The notes beneath the pieces were generated by a model. The model did no database searches and had not been told where the DNA came from. It worked only from the letters and a program-made list of their open reading frames with translations. A DNA stretch of 48,979 nucleotides from Bacteroidales bacterium (GTDB taxonomy: Bacteria > Bacteroidota > Bacteroidia > Bacteroidales > UBA932), in the NCBI GenBank assembly GCA_023667095.1, contig JAMPAT010000023.1:8303-57281 (forward strand). The letters run 5' to 3'. Positions 1 through 8,721 of this stretch are shown here, piece after piece. Both the position numbers and the translations under genes were made by a program. Every line of letters starts with the position of its first letter. Positions within the stretch are counted from its first letter, which is position 1.

Positions 1-70
1 AAACCAAACAAAAGAAACCAAACAAAAGAAACCAAACAAAAGAAACCAAACAAAAGAAACCAAACAAAAT
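1..70. repeat. 14-bp tandem repeat, five copies
   Basis: Five head-to-tail copies of AAACCAAACAAAAG; the last ends in T instead of G. The array touches the left edge, so the true copy number may be higher. The unit is not a multiple of three and no coding frame is evident, so it is probably intergenic. It lies about 190 bp upstream of a promoter-like box for the surface-polysaccharide genes. Confidence 0.9.
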
Positions 71-355
71 ATGCGGCCAAACGAAATAAGCCCAATGCTA
101 CAAGCCAATGGATAGCCGATGATGATGGCCGGTTGTCCATGTGTCACCCATTCCAGGATGACAGGAAATTACAAAATATTAAGCATCAGGCAAGTTTACA
201 AATAACATTTCTAAAATGGCGAAGTCTGGATTAACGTCTATACCGTTTTATAAAAATTATATCTAAATTTGTGAATTTAGAGCTGACTCCTAAAATTGAA
301 ACAGCTCTTTTAGAATGCCAAATTAAAGTTGGCCTTGTCATCAAGTTTTGAGAGT
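71..355. other. intergenic leader before the surface-polysaccharide genes
   Basis: No convincing gene is seen here. It contains a Bacteroides-type -7 box (TAAATTTG, 264-271) without a clear -33 partner. A stem of AGAGCTG (279-285) and CAGCTCT (302-308) follows, with a run of T after the second arm. The stem-loop would sit at the 5' end of the message if the box is used, so it could be an attenuator or a 5' stabilising hairpin; this is inference. Confidence 0.4.
264..271 (+). promoter_or_regulatory. -7 promoter box (TAnnTTTG type)
   Basis: TAAATTTG matches the Bacteroides -7 consensus and lies about 85 bp before the chosen start of the nucleotidyltransferase fusion. A proper -33 TTTG is not visible at the usual spacing, so this is only a candidate. 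Confidence 0.35.
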
Positions 356-2176
356 ATGCAGGCAATAATATTGGCGGCCGGAATGGGCCGCAGACTGGGT
401 GAATATACAAAAGAGAATACCAAATGCATGGTACCGGTCAACGGCATACCATTAATTGACAGAATGCTTAACCAGCTGGGCAGCTTAGGCCTGGACCGCA
501 TAACAATCGTAGTCGGATATGAGGGTGCAAAGCTGCAGGCATACATAGGTGACCGTTTTGCGGACAAGATCAGAATAGAATACATTGAGAATCCTATATA
601 CGACAGGACAAATAACATATATTCCCTTGCCCTGGCAAAAGACAGGCTCATGGAAGATGACACCCTGCTTATTGAGAGTGACCTTATTTTAGATGACAGC
701 CTGTTCACGCTCCTGCTGGACAACCCCCATCCAAACCTTGCACTGGTGGCAAAATACGAGTCATGGATGGAAGGGACTGTTGTCAAGATTGACGAGAACA
801 GGAATATTGTCAACTTTATCACCAAAAGCGCATTCGACTACTCTGAAACAGATTGCTACTACAAGACAATCAACATATACAAATTTTCGAAAAAGTTTTC
901 ATCGATGCGTTATGTCCCGTTCCTGGAAGCATACTGCAAAGCTGTAGGGAACAACGAATATTATGAAAATGTCCTGCGCATCATTTCTTTCCTGGACAGC
1001 AGCGAGCTGAAAGCCTTGCCCATAACAAATGAAAAATGGTACGAGATAGACGACAAGCAGGACCTGGACATAGCTGAAACCCTGTTTGCTGACGAGAAGG
1101 ACATATTGAGAAAATATCATGGACGCTTTGGAGGATTCTGGAGATTCCCGGACATGCTGGATTTCTGCTATCTTGTAAATCCATACTTTCCGGCAAGGGG
1201 AATGGCAGAAGAACTTAAATCCAATTTTGAAACCATTCTGACAAGCTATCCGTCAGGAATGAAAGTAAACACTCTTCTGGCAAGCAAATGCTGGGGCGTC
1301 AACGAGAGCTACATAATACCTGGGAACGGAGCTGCCGAACTGATAAAGATACTCATGGAGCAGCTACCAACCAAAACCGGTATCATCAGACCCACTTTTG
1401 AAGAATATCCAAACCGCCTCAACGACCGTGATGTCGTAACCTTCATTCCACAGGATGAAGATTTCCGTTACACAGCAAATGACATTATGGAACATTTCGG
1501 GGGGGGCACCGGAATCAAGAGCCTGATTCTGGTTAATCCGGATAACCCGTCAGGAAATTTCATCCCTAAGGCAGACATACTCTACCTGGCATCATGGTGC
1601 AGGGGAAAGGGGATAATGCTCGTTGTCGATGAAAGTTTTGTGGATTTCAGCGATGAATGGGAAACGTCTTCCCTGCTGCATGACGACATCCTTGAGGCAA
1701 ACCCTAACCTGGTCGTTATAAAAAGTATTTCCAGCTCATCCGGAGTGCCCGGACTGAGATTAGGGATAATGGCCTCATCCGACAGGAAACTGATTGACAG
1801 CATCAGGAAAGAACTTCCTATATGGAACATAAACTCATTTGCCGAATATTTCATGCAGATATACAGCAAATACGAAAATGACTACGCCAAGGCATGCGAA
1901 AGATTCATTACGGAAAGAAAACGCTTTGAACATGAGCTGAGAGAGATTCCGTTCCTGAGGGTCATGCCGACACAGGCCAATTATTTTCTCTGCGAAATAC
2001 TTCCGCCGTTCTCGGCAAATGAAGTAGTGCTGACAATGCTGAAGCGGCATAACATCCTCACAAGGGACTGCAGCAGCAAAATAGGACTCGATGGGAAGCA
2101 ATATATGAGGATTGCAATAAGGAACACTCAGGAAAACAACAGATTGACAGAAGCCTTGAAAACTTTAAAAAAATGA
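356..2176 (+). CDS. bifunctional nucleotidyltransferase (LicC-like)/ class I-II aminotransferase-like fusion
   Basis: Two domains. Residues about 1-230 are a sugar/phosphocholine-type nucleotidyltransferase: the start MQAIILAAGMGRRL is the classic G-x-G-x-R nucleotide-binding loop. Residues about 255-606 resemble HisC/CobD aminotransferases: NPDNPSG, VVDESFVDF and VPGLRLG are present. The Schiff-base lysine expected six residues before GLR is Ser460 (codon AGC, 1733-1735), so PLP catalysis by the usual mechanism looks lost. ATG 356 was chosen over TTG 329 because the nucleotide-binding strand begins right there. LicC-type enzymes make CDP-choline for LicD transferases, and a licD-like gene follows 95 bp later. 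A CobD-like partner suggests CDP-ethanolamine or CDP-aminoalkyl chemistry, which is inference. It carries a G8 run at 1499-1506. Confidence 0.8.
   Translation: MQAIILAAGMGRRLGEYTKENTKCMVPVNGIPLIDRMLNQLGSLGLDRITIVVGYEGAKLQAYIGDRFADKIRIEYIENPIYDRTNNIYSLALAKDRLMEDDTLLIESDLILDDSLFTLLLDNPHPNLALVAKYESWMEGTVVKIDENRNIVNFITKSAFDYSETDCYYKTINIYKFSKKFSSMRYVPFLEAYCKAVGNNEYYENVLRIISFLDSSELKALPITNEKWYEIDDKQDLDIAETLFADEKDILRKYHGRFGGFWRFPDMLDFCYLVNPYFPARGMAEELKSNFETILTSYPSGMKVNTLLASKCWGVNESYIIPGNGAAELIKILMEQLPTKTGIIRPTFEEYPNRLNDRDVVTFIPQDEDFRYTANDIMEHFGGGTGIKSLILVNPDNPSGNFIPKADILYLASWCRGKGIMLVVDESFVDFSDEWETSSLLHDDILEANPNLVVIKSISSSSGVPGLRLGIMASSDRKLIDSIRKELPIWNINSFAEYFMQIYSKYENDYAKACERFITERKRFEHELREIPFLRVMPTQANYFLCEILPPFSANEVVLTMLKRHNILTRDCSSKIGLDGKQYMRIAIRNTQENNRLTEALKTLKK
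1499..1506 (+). repeat. G8 homopolymer inside the nucleotidyltransferase/aminotransferase gene
   Basis: Eight consecutive G encode Gly-Gly-Gly within the aminotransferase-like half. The frame is intact here. A run of this length can slip in replication, and loss or gain of one G would truncate the C-terminal domain while leaving the nucleotidyltransferase. Confidence 0.85.
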
Positions 2177-2271
2177 GAATATGCCTTTGCGGCTGAGGTT
2201 CATTATATAGACAAAGTATATTCGTAGGGAATCTCATACCTGGAAAAAATAAATTTAAATTTAGACATGGA

Positions 2272-3132
2272 ATGACAGAAAAGGAAACAAGGATATTCAA
2301 AGAAAAGCTGGTCCTTATATTAAAGGAGTACGACACTTTCTGCAGAAAGCACGGACTTCGCTATTCAATTGCATACGGGACTATGATTGGCGCCATCAGG
2401 CACAAAGGAATAATCCCGTGGGATGATGACATTGACATCTACATGCCACGTCCGGATTACGAAAGGTTCATTGCGATGACAGACAAAGAAGGCATATCAT
2501 CAGGATATAAAGTGATATATGGCGGAAATACGGAACAATATTATCTGTCTTTTGCCAAAGTGTACGACAGCGGCACTACTATAGTAGAATATGCCAATAC
2601 AGTTACCTGTCCGCTTGGAGTATTCATTGATGTCTTCCCATTGGATGGAGAGTCAGCTGACCCCGTTATCCAGAAAAAGAAATACAGACAATACAAGAAA
2701 CTGAACAGAGGATTGTGGTATGTCAATAACCTTCCAGCTTCCAGAGAGCCGAGATTCCTGATAAAAAGATTCATATACAAGACATTACTGCACAGGACAC
2801 CAGGCTGGTACATCAACAGGTTAAGCCATTTGGGAGAAGAGTTCGAAAATTCCTCAAAGATGCGGGCATGGTCATGCCCGGCAAACATAATGGAACGGAC
2901 GTGGTTTGATGAACTTATAGAAGTGGAATTTGAAGGACTGAAAGTCAAATGCTTCAAGGAATATGACAAATACCTCAGACTTGAATATGGAGACTACATG
3001 CAGCTTCCTCCAAAAGAGCAGCAGATATCAAATCACCACCATTACATCCTCGACCTGGAGAACGGATGGAAGAATTGTGCACTCCTGCAGGAAGAACTGA
3101 AGAAGCGGCACCTGCTCCCCAGAAATCCATAA
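2272..3132 (+). CDS. LicD family phosphotransferase
   Basis: A 286-residue protein of the LicD family, which transfers phosphocholine or related phospho-groups from a CDP donor to surface glycans. Family hallmarks are visible at residues about 28-60: SIAYGTMIGAIRHKG, then IPWDDDIDIYMPRPDYERF, whose DDDxD aspartates bind metal in the nucleotidyltransferase-like fold. No signal peptide or membrane segment is seen, so the protein is cytoplasmic or peripheral. It lies 95 bp after the LicC-like fusion, in the usual donor-then-transferase order. The acceptor is probably made by the downstream glycosyltransferases. The phospho-group itself (choline, ethanolamine or other) cannot be read from the sequence. 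Confidence 0.85.
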   Translation: MTEKETRIFKEKLVLILKEYDTFCRKHGLRYSIAYGTMIGAIRHKGIIPWDDDIDIYMPRPDYERFIAMTDKEGISSGYKVIYGGNTEQYYLSFAKVYDSGTTIVEYANTVTCPLGVFIDVFPLDGESADPVIQKKKYRQYKKLNRGLWYVNNLPASREPRFLIKRFIYKTLLHRTPGWYINRLSHLGEEFENSSKMRAWSCPANIMERTWFDELIEVEFEGLKVKCFKEYDKYLRLEYGDYMQLPPKEQQISNHHHYILDLENGWKNCALLQEELKKRHLLPRNP

Positions 3133-3179
3133 GGATGAAAAGACAAAAGATACTATATTTGCAGAAATCTTAAGGATTT

Positions 3180-4100
3180 ATGCAAATGACAACAATGACA
3201 GAAACCATCGGACAGACAAACATGGACATAGTAATAACATACGTGGACGGGAATGACCCTGTCTGGAAAAGGGATTATGAAAAATATACCAACGTCCCTG
3301 TAATGGATAAACGTTTCCGCGACTGGGGTACTTTGAAATACCTGCTGCGTGGAATAGAGGTCAACATGCCTTTCATACGTAATGTATATCTCGTGGTCTC
3401 ACATGAAAGCCAGGTTCCGGAATGGGCAGACCGCAACAATCTCAAGGTAGTACTGCACAAGGAGATAATTCCGGAAGAATGTCTCCCGACATTCAACTGC
3501 AACCCGATTGAGACACACCTGCAGAACATTGACGGACTGAGTGAGGAATTCCTGTATTTCAACGATGACATATTTCCTGTAGGGAAATGCCAGCCGACCG
3601 ATTTTTTCCGCAACGGAAAGCCTGTAATCGGTTTCTCCTGGCATCTGTTTACTTTCGGGATGTACAAGAAAATATGCCGTAATTCCGACAGGATTGCCCG
3701 CAAGGCATCAGGGAAAGGATGTTCCCCGTTTTTCCTGAGACCCCAGCATATCTGTACCCCTATGCTTAAAAGTGAATGCAACGAAATCTATGGCAAGATG
3801 AGCAGGGAAATAATATCTTCCTTGTCGACTATACGCGAAAGCAGGAACTGCAACCAGTATCTATATCTTGACTATATGTTCTACAAAGGGCTGATAATAG
3901 ACAGCAAGATACCTAAAAAGCATTTTTCAGTAGCTACAGCCGGAGCAGACAAGATATGCGCATTCATACAAAATCCGTCAAAGGCACTGTGCTGTATCAA
4001 TGATGTACATTTAAGTGAAGAGAAGTTCACAAAGATGAGAGACAGGATTCTCGAAGCATTTGAAGAGCGGTTTCCTGAAAAATCAAGGTTTGAGCAATAA
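3180..4100 (+). CDS. Stealth family protein (sugar-1-phosphate transferase)
   Basis: Stealth proteins are hexose- or GlcNAc-1-phosphotransferases of capsules and phosphoglycans, related to eukaryotic GlcNAc-1-phosphotransferase. The conserved regions are visible in order: CR1 at residues about 15-28 (MDIVITYVDGNDPVW), CR2 at about 45-135 (RFRDWGTLKYLLRGIE ... FLYFNDDIFPVG), and a CR3-like segment around 175-200 (SPFFLRPQHICTPML). The first ATG is used; Met15, directly before CR1, is an equally good start. It lies 47 bp after licD and 14 bp before the next glycosyltransferase. With LicD it makes a second phosphodiester-forming enzyme in the locus, suggesting a phosphate-rich glycan. Confidence 0.85.
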   Translation: MQMTTMTETIGQTNMDIVITYVDGNDPVWKRDYEKYTNVPVMDKRFRDWGTLKYLLRGIEVNMPFIRNVYLVVSHESQVPEWADRNNLKVVLHKEIIPEECLPTFNCNPIETHLQNIDGLSEEFLYFNDDIFPVGKCQPTDFFRNGKPVIGFSWHLFTFGMYKKICRNSDRIARKASGKGCSPFFLRPQHICTPMLKSECNEIYGKMSREIISSLSTIRESRNCNQYLYLDYMFYKGLIIDSKIPKKHFSVATAGADKICAFIQNPSKALCCINDVHLSEEKFTKMRDRILEAFEERFPEKSRFEQ

Positions 4101-4114
4101 AACAGTATACGAAT

Positions 4115-5131
4115 ATGACGGCCATATCTATCATTATTCCAATATACAATGTAGAACAGTATCTGGAGCGTTGTCTCAAAAGTATTATCGACCAGACTTT
4201 TACCGACTGGAAAGCAATTCTTGTCAATGACGGGAGTACTGACAGTTCACTTGCTATAGCAGAGAAGTTTGCATCCCGGGACCGGCGGTTCATCATCATC
4301 AATAAGGAGAACGGAGGGCTGAGTGATGCCAGGAATGCCGGTATGGCCAATGCTGACGGTGAATATGTAATGTTTGTGGATTCTGATGACTTCATCCATC
4401 CACAGACATGTGAAATAGCCATTGCGCTTGCAAGAAAGACACAAAGTGACATCGTGTCTTGGAAAAAATATTCCCATTATACAAACATCACAAGGCTTGT
4501 AAGGTTCCTGTTCAATCCGTCGGAAAGCACACTTGTGAAAATGATGCCTTTACATTACAGGAAACGGTATGATGTAGAAAGATTAAGATACACATACACA
4601 GATAGGCCTATGGAATATGTAACAGGAAGCTTGAGTTCACATGCCTTTCCCAGGATAAAGGGAGCCTATGTATGGAGATTCCTTTTCAGGCGTGAACTTA
4701 TAAAGGACATCCCTTTCATCAAAGGTCTCAAGTATGAGGACATGCCGTGGTGGTATGAAGTGGTCCTCTGCAATCCGAAAACAACAATAACATACCTTCC
4801 GCTATACTATTATTTCCGGAACAAGACCTCCATCACAAAATCCATAAACAGAAGTGACTGGTTCATGCACTGGTGCAGAGGATTGGAATACATTTATCTG
4901 AAATACAAGGAATCCGCGACAGAAGAGCAGATGGCGTTATGGTCAAGGAATGTCAAATGGCATTTATTGAAAAAATTGGCACGCAAGCTGGGTAAGGTTG
5001 GCGAAGACGACAGGGAGAAGGTATCTTATGTAGTCAGACAGGTTATACATACAGGCATACTTGACGATGCTGTCCAATTACAGCAGGAGAAGACAAGACA
5101 GATAATCATAGATTTTGTCATGCATGATTAA
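4115..5131 (+). CDS. GT2 family glycosyltransferase (copy A)
   Basis: A 338-residue GT-A glycosyltransferase. The N-terminal catalytic domain shows ISIIIPIYNVEQYLERCL, VNDGSTDSS, GLSDARNAG and FVDSDD (the DxD metal site). The C-terminal part has the KGAYVWRFLFRR and KYEDMPWW segments common in polysaccharide GT2 enzymes. It transfers a sugar from a nucleotide donor during surface-glycan assembly in the cytoplasm; donor and acceptor are unknown. It starts 14 bp after the Stealth gene, so it is in the same operon. The first 117 residues are about 92% identical to the next gene, whereas the rest is only about half identical. Confidence 0.88.
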   Translation: MTAISIIIPIYNVEQYLERCLKSIIDQTFTDWKAILVNDGSTDSSLAIAEKFASRDRRFIIINKENGGLSDARNAGMANADGEYVMFVDSDDFIHPQTCEIAIALARKTQSDIVSWKKYSHYTNITRLVRFLFNPSESTLVKMMPLHYRKRYDVERLRYTYTDRPMEYVTGSLSSHAFPRIKGAYVWRFLFRRELIKDIPFIKGLKYEDMPWWYEVVLCNPKTTITYLPLYYYFRNKTSITKSINRSDWFMHWCRGLEYIYLKYKESATEEQMALWSRNVKWHLLKKLARKLGKVGEDDREKVSYVVRQVIHTGILDDAVQLQQEKTRQIIIDFVMHD

Positions 5132-5223
5132 ATCAGGATACATCAAATATTTCCCATAATAACTGCAACATTTTCCGGTAATATGCATCTATAATAAGAT
5201 TCGTATAACCTTAAGATTTAAAT

Positions 5224-6249
5224 ATGGCATCAATTTCTATTATAATTCCATTCTACAATGTAGAACTATATCTGGAGCGTTGTCTTAAAAGTATTATAGA
5301 CCAAACTTTTACCGATTGGAAAGCAATTCTTGTCAATGACGGAAGTACAGACAGTTCACTTGCAATAGCAGAGGAGTTCGCATCCCGGGACCGGCGGTTC
5401 ATCATCATCAATAAAGAGAACAGAGGGCTGAGTGATGCCAGAAATATCGGTATGGCCAATGCTGACAGCGAATATGTAATGTTTGTGGATTCTGATGACT
5501 TCATCCATCCGCAGACGTGTGAAATAGCCCTTGCGCTTGCAAGGAAAACACAAAGTGACATAGTATCATGGAAAAGAGACCCGCAATACAGGACAATAAT
5601 AAAAAAGATCCGCAAGATATTCAGGACACCTGAAACAAAATTGGCCGGAATCATGCCATACAGATATAACAAGAGATACAAGATAGACAAGATAAAATAT
5701 ACTTATACGGAAAATATTCTGAAGTATGTAACCGAAGATTTAGGCTCACATGAATCACCTCGAATAAAGGGGGCGTATGTATGGAGACATTGCTTCAAAA
5801 AAGAACTGATAGACGGCATTAAGTTTATAAAGGGAATTAAATATGAAGATTTTCCATGGTGGAACGAAGTACTGCTGAAGAACCCCAATGCCACTATAAC
5901 AACATTGCCTTTATATTTTTATTACCCAAACAGGCAATCTATCGTAAATACAACAAACAAGACAGAATGGTTCAAGCATTGGAGCTATGGGCTTGAAGTG
6001 TCCTACCTGCAATTTAAGGAGCAGGCAACGCAACAGCAGATGTTCCTCTGGTCTAAGAACATAAAATGGAATGCTATTATAGGTATCGTCCATAATCTTA
6101 AAATACTGAAAAACGAAAATTCCAGATTGACAGCAGAAATATTAGGCAGAATGGACAAAACGGGGATCTTCAATGATGCCAAGGAACACAGACACGAAAA
6201 GTATGCTGCCCATATCAGAAAATTCATAAAATTGTATGCAGTCGAATAA
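5224..6249 (+). CDS. GT2 family glycosyltransferase (copy B)
   Basis: A paralogue of the preceding gene, 341 residues, with the same GT-A motifs (VNDGSTDSS, GLSDARN, FVDSDD). Near-identity with copy A ends sharply after the VSWK motif around residue 116; beyond it come KGAYVWRHCFKK and KYEDFPWW with many substitutions. This pattern fits a tandem duplication followed by conversion of the catalytic half, with the acceptor-determining half diverging. It is the last gene of the polysaccharide operon: a hairpin follows about 95 bp later, and the next gene is on the other strand. By eye its C-terminal half looks A/T-richer than copy A. Confidence 0.88.
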   Translation: MASISIIIPFYNVELYLERCLKSIIDQTFTDWKAILVNDGSTDSSLAIAEEFASRDRRFIIINKENRGLSDARNIGMANADSEYVMFVDSDDFIHPQTCEIALALARKTQSDIVSWKRDPQYRTIIKKIRKIFRTPETKLAGIMPYRYNKRYKIDKIKYTYTENILKYVTEDLGSHESPRIKGAYVWRHCFKKELIDGIKFIKGIKYEDFPWWNEVLLKNPNATITTLPLYFYYPNRQSIVNTTNKTEWFKHWSYGLEVSYLQFKEQATQQQMFLWSKNIKWNAIIGIVHNLKILKNENSRLTAEILGRMDKTGIFNDAKEHRHEKYAAHIRKFIKLYAVE

Positions 6250-6343
6250 CTTAAGTTTTACAAGCACAAATCTTATTGATAATCGTACATTTATGCGACT
6301 TGCAAAATTTGAATAAAATGATTTAATCATATAGTAAAAACTG

Positions 6344-6381
6344 GAATACGTCATTCCGCACCGGTGCAGAATGACGTATTC
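6344..6381. terminator. bidirectional terminator between convergent operons
   Basis: A perfect 13-bp inverted repeat, GAATACGTCATTC/GAATGACGTATTC, surrounds a second perfect palindrome, GCACCGGTGC. On the minus strand a T-run follows within four bases, giving a good intrinsic terminator for the GH92 pair. It can also close the plus-strand polysaccharide operon. Confidence 0.8.
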
Positions 6382-6414
6382 TTAGTAAACAACGACTTGC
6401 CAATCTGGCCAGCA

Positions 6415-8694
6415 CTACATGACAGGCACGGCTGACATTTCAAATACCAGTTCGCCACCGGCAGCTATGTCGGCAAAATCAATATAGGCCTTGTCGTATG
6501 GCCTGCCGTTCAGCTTTACGCTCTTGATGTAGATGTTCTTGTCGGAATTGTTCTCCGCAACTACCTTGAAAGTCCCTCCGGCAACCTTTATCTCTGCCTT
6601 GTCGAAAAGAGGCGAGCCAAACCAGTAGCGTCCGCCTGCCGGCTCCACCTGATAGAATCCGAGTGACGAAAGAATGTACCACGCAGACATCTGGCCTACA
6701 TCTTCGTTGCCAGAAAGTCCGTCCGGAGCTGCATGATACATTGTGTTCAGAACTTCGCGCACTTTCTCGGCTGTTTTCCATGGCTGTCCTGCAACTGTGT
6801 AGAAATAGAGGATATGGTGGCTCGGTTCATTGCCATGCGCATACTGTCCGATAAGGCCGGAGATGTCCGGTGATGCTCCCCCGTCAATTACAGATGAGAC
6901 AGTGAAAAGGGAGTCAAGCTTCGAAAGGAGTGCATCCTTGCTGCCGAAGCAGTCCACAAGTCCCTCGAAATCATGCGGTACAAGCCATGTGTACTGCCAT
7001 GCATTGCCCTCACAGTAGTCATCGGCACGATGCTCTGAATGGAAAGGATTGAAAGGTACACGGAATGCTCCGGCTGCAGTCTTGCCTCTCATGAAACCTG
7101 TCTCCGGGTCAAAGAAATTCCTGTAGGAATGGCTTCTCTCAAGGAAATATCCATAGTCCTTTTCGTATGCAGCCTTGAGGTCCGGGTCAGTCTCCTGCTG
7201 TGCAAACTTTGCTGCAACCTGTGCGATGGCCCAGTCTGCAATGGCATATTCCATATCGTATGCGACTGCCTCATTGAAAAGGTCGCAAGGGATGTAGCCA
7301 TACTTCATCCTGAGGTCCTGTCCCCTGTCCGGACGCATTGCAGAAGCCTTCATAGCCTCATACGCAAGCTTGTAGTCAAATCCGTCATATCCCTTCAATA
7401 TTGCATCGGCAACAGGAGGGATGCCAGGATTTCCGACCATACAGTCAGTCTCACAGCCCATGAGGTGCCATACAGGAAGCTTGCCCTGCTGTCTGTAGAT
7501 ATGGAGCATTGTGTTGACAATGTCGTTCTCCTTTTCCGGATGGATAATCGAGAACAGAGGCATTGCAGCCCTGTATGTATCCCAGAGCGAGAATGTAGTG
7601 TAGTTTGTAAATCCTCCCGCCGGATAGTTCCTGGCATCAGCACCACGGTAGCTGCCGTCCACATCGTTGAATACAGAAGGGGCAATCATGGTGTGGTACA
7701 ATGCAGTGTAGAACACTTTGCGGGCAATCTCATCAGCAGTCTCTATGCGTATCTTGCCGAGTTCGGCATTCCATGCCTTGTCAGCAGCCTTTGCTGTTGC
7801 ATCAAAGTCCCAGCCTGGAAGTTCCATTGCCATATTGGCCTTTGCGCCTTCCATGCTGACGGGAGAAAGGGCAACCTTCAAAAGTACCTGCTCACCCTCT
7901 GATGTAGAAAAGTCAAGTCTCGCATAGCCCGGCATCTCCATGGCCATATCACCATCACGTACACCAGTACGGTTGATTATCCCTATGCTCTCAAACGGTC
8001 TGGAAAACTCTGCATAGAAATATATCTTCTGGTCCTTTGACCATCCTGTCGAATAACGCCATCCACGGATTGCATACGCGGGGCCATCCGACACGGCTTC
8101 ACCATCTGCATTGACCGCCTCAAGATGAGTGTCGGTAGCCTTGTCCCAGCATCCGCCGTTTTCAAGGTCAAACACGATTGCAGCATTCTCAGAGGCCGGG
8201 AATGTATATCTATGGAAGCCGACACGTGCTGTTGCAGTCAGTTCCGCCGTGATGCCATACCGTGTAAGCGGAACACTGTAATATCCCGGCACACTGACCT
8301 CGCGGCTCCTGTCTGCATACGACCAGAGCCCTGATGTCGGATCATCCTCAGTTCCGCGTGCATACGTGACATCGCCTGTAACAGGCATGACAGTTATGTC
8401 AAAGAGGTCACCGATACCGGTTCCGCTGAGATGTGTGTGGGAAAATCCGATTACTGTCGAATCACTTACATGGTATCCTGAGCACCAGTCCCATGTCTGT
8501 GGAATGCTCGTCGGACCAAGCTGTACAAGTCCGAAAGGTACATTTGCACCGACAAATACATGCCCGTGACCACCGGTTCCGATATGTGTATCCACATATT
8601 GGGTAAAATTCTCCTCCACGGATGCTCCTGAGCATGCCACGAGGGCTGCTGCTGAAGATACCGTTGCGAGAATATTCATAAATCTGTTTATCAT
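6415..8694 (-). CDS. GH92 alpha-mannosidase lipoprotein (GNEPSHH type)
   Basis: A 759-residue GH92 exo-alpha-mannosidase, a calcium-dependent family that trims alpha-mannose from N-glycans and mannans. The N-terminus has a lipobox-like end (AALVACS, Cys21), so it is probably a lipoprotein. Family signatures: THIGTGGHGHVFVGANVPFG near residue 37, FSHTHLSGTG, GNPGIPPVADAILKG, HGNEPSHHI around residue 640, and GNEDVGQMSAWY near 690. The HGNEPSHH form is the one I associate with alpha-1,2-specific members; this is family knowledge, not proof. It lies 27 bp after the second GH92 and is co-transcribed with it. The pair would expose the Man-GlcNAc core for the GH130 enzyme upstream. Confidence 0.92.
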   Translation of the reverse strand: MINRFMNILATVSSAAALVACSGASVEENFTQYVDTHIGTGGHGHVFVGANVPFGLVQLGPTSIPQTWDWCSGYHVSDSTVIGFSHTHLSGTGIGDLFDITVMPVTGDVTYARGTEDDPTSGLWSYADRSREVSVPGYYSVPLTRYGITAELTATARVGFHRYTFPASENAAIVFDLENGGCWDKATDTHLEAVNADGEAVSDGPAYAIRGWRYSTGWSKDQKIYFYAEFSRPFESIGIINRTGVRDGDMAMEMPGYARLDFSTSEGEQVLLKVALSPVSMEGAKANMAMELPGWDFDATAKAADKAWNAELGKIRIETADEIARKVFYTALYHTMIAPSVFNDVDGSYRGADARNYPAGGFTNYTTFSLWDTYRAAMPLFSIIHPEKENDIVNTMLHIYRQQGKLPVWHLMGCETDCMVGNPGIPPVADAILKGYDGFDYKLAYEAMKASAMRPDRGQDLRMKYGYIPCDLFNEAVAYDMEYAIADWAIAQVAAKFAQQETDPDLKAAYEKDYGYFLERSHSYRNFFDPETGFMRGKTAAGAFRVPFNPFHSEHRADDYCEGNAWQYTWLVPHDFEGLVDCFGSKDALLSKLDSLFTVSSVIDGGASPDISGLIGQYAHGNEPSHHILYFYTVAGQPWKTAEKVREVLNTMYHAAPDGLSGNEDVGQMSAWYILSSLGFYQVEPAGGRYWFGSPLFDKAEIKVAGGTFKVVAENNSDKNIYIKSVKLNGRPYDKAYIDFADIAAGGELVFEMSAVPVM

Positions 8695-8721
8695 TTTTTT
8701 TGTGTTTTAATTTTCAAAATG

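Noticed and set aside
7039..7902. 287-codon plus-strand ORF
   Set aside because: It lies wholly antisense to the well-supported GH92 gene, and its translation (cysteine-rich, no fold) shows no family motif.
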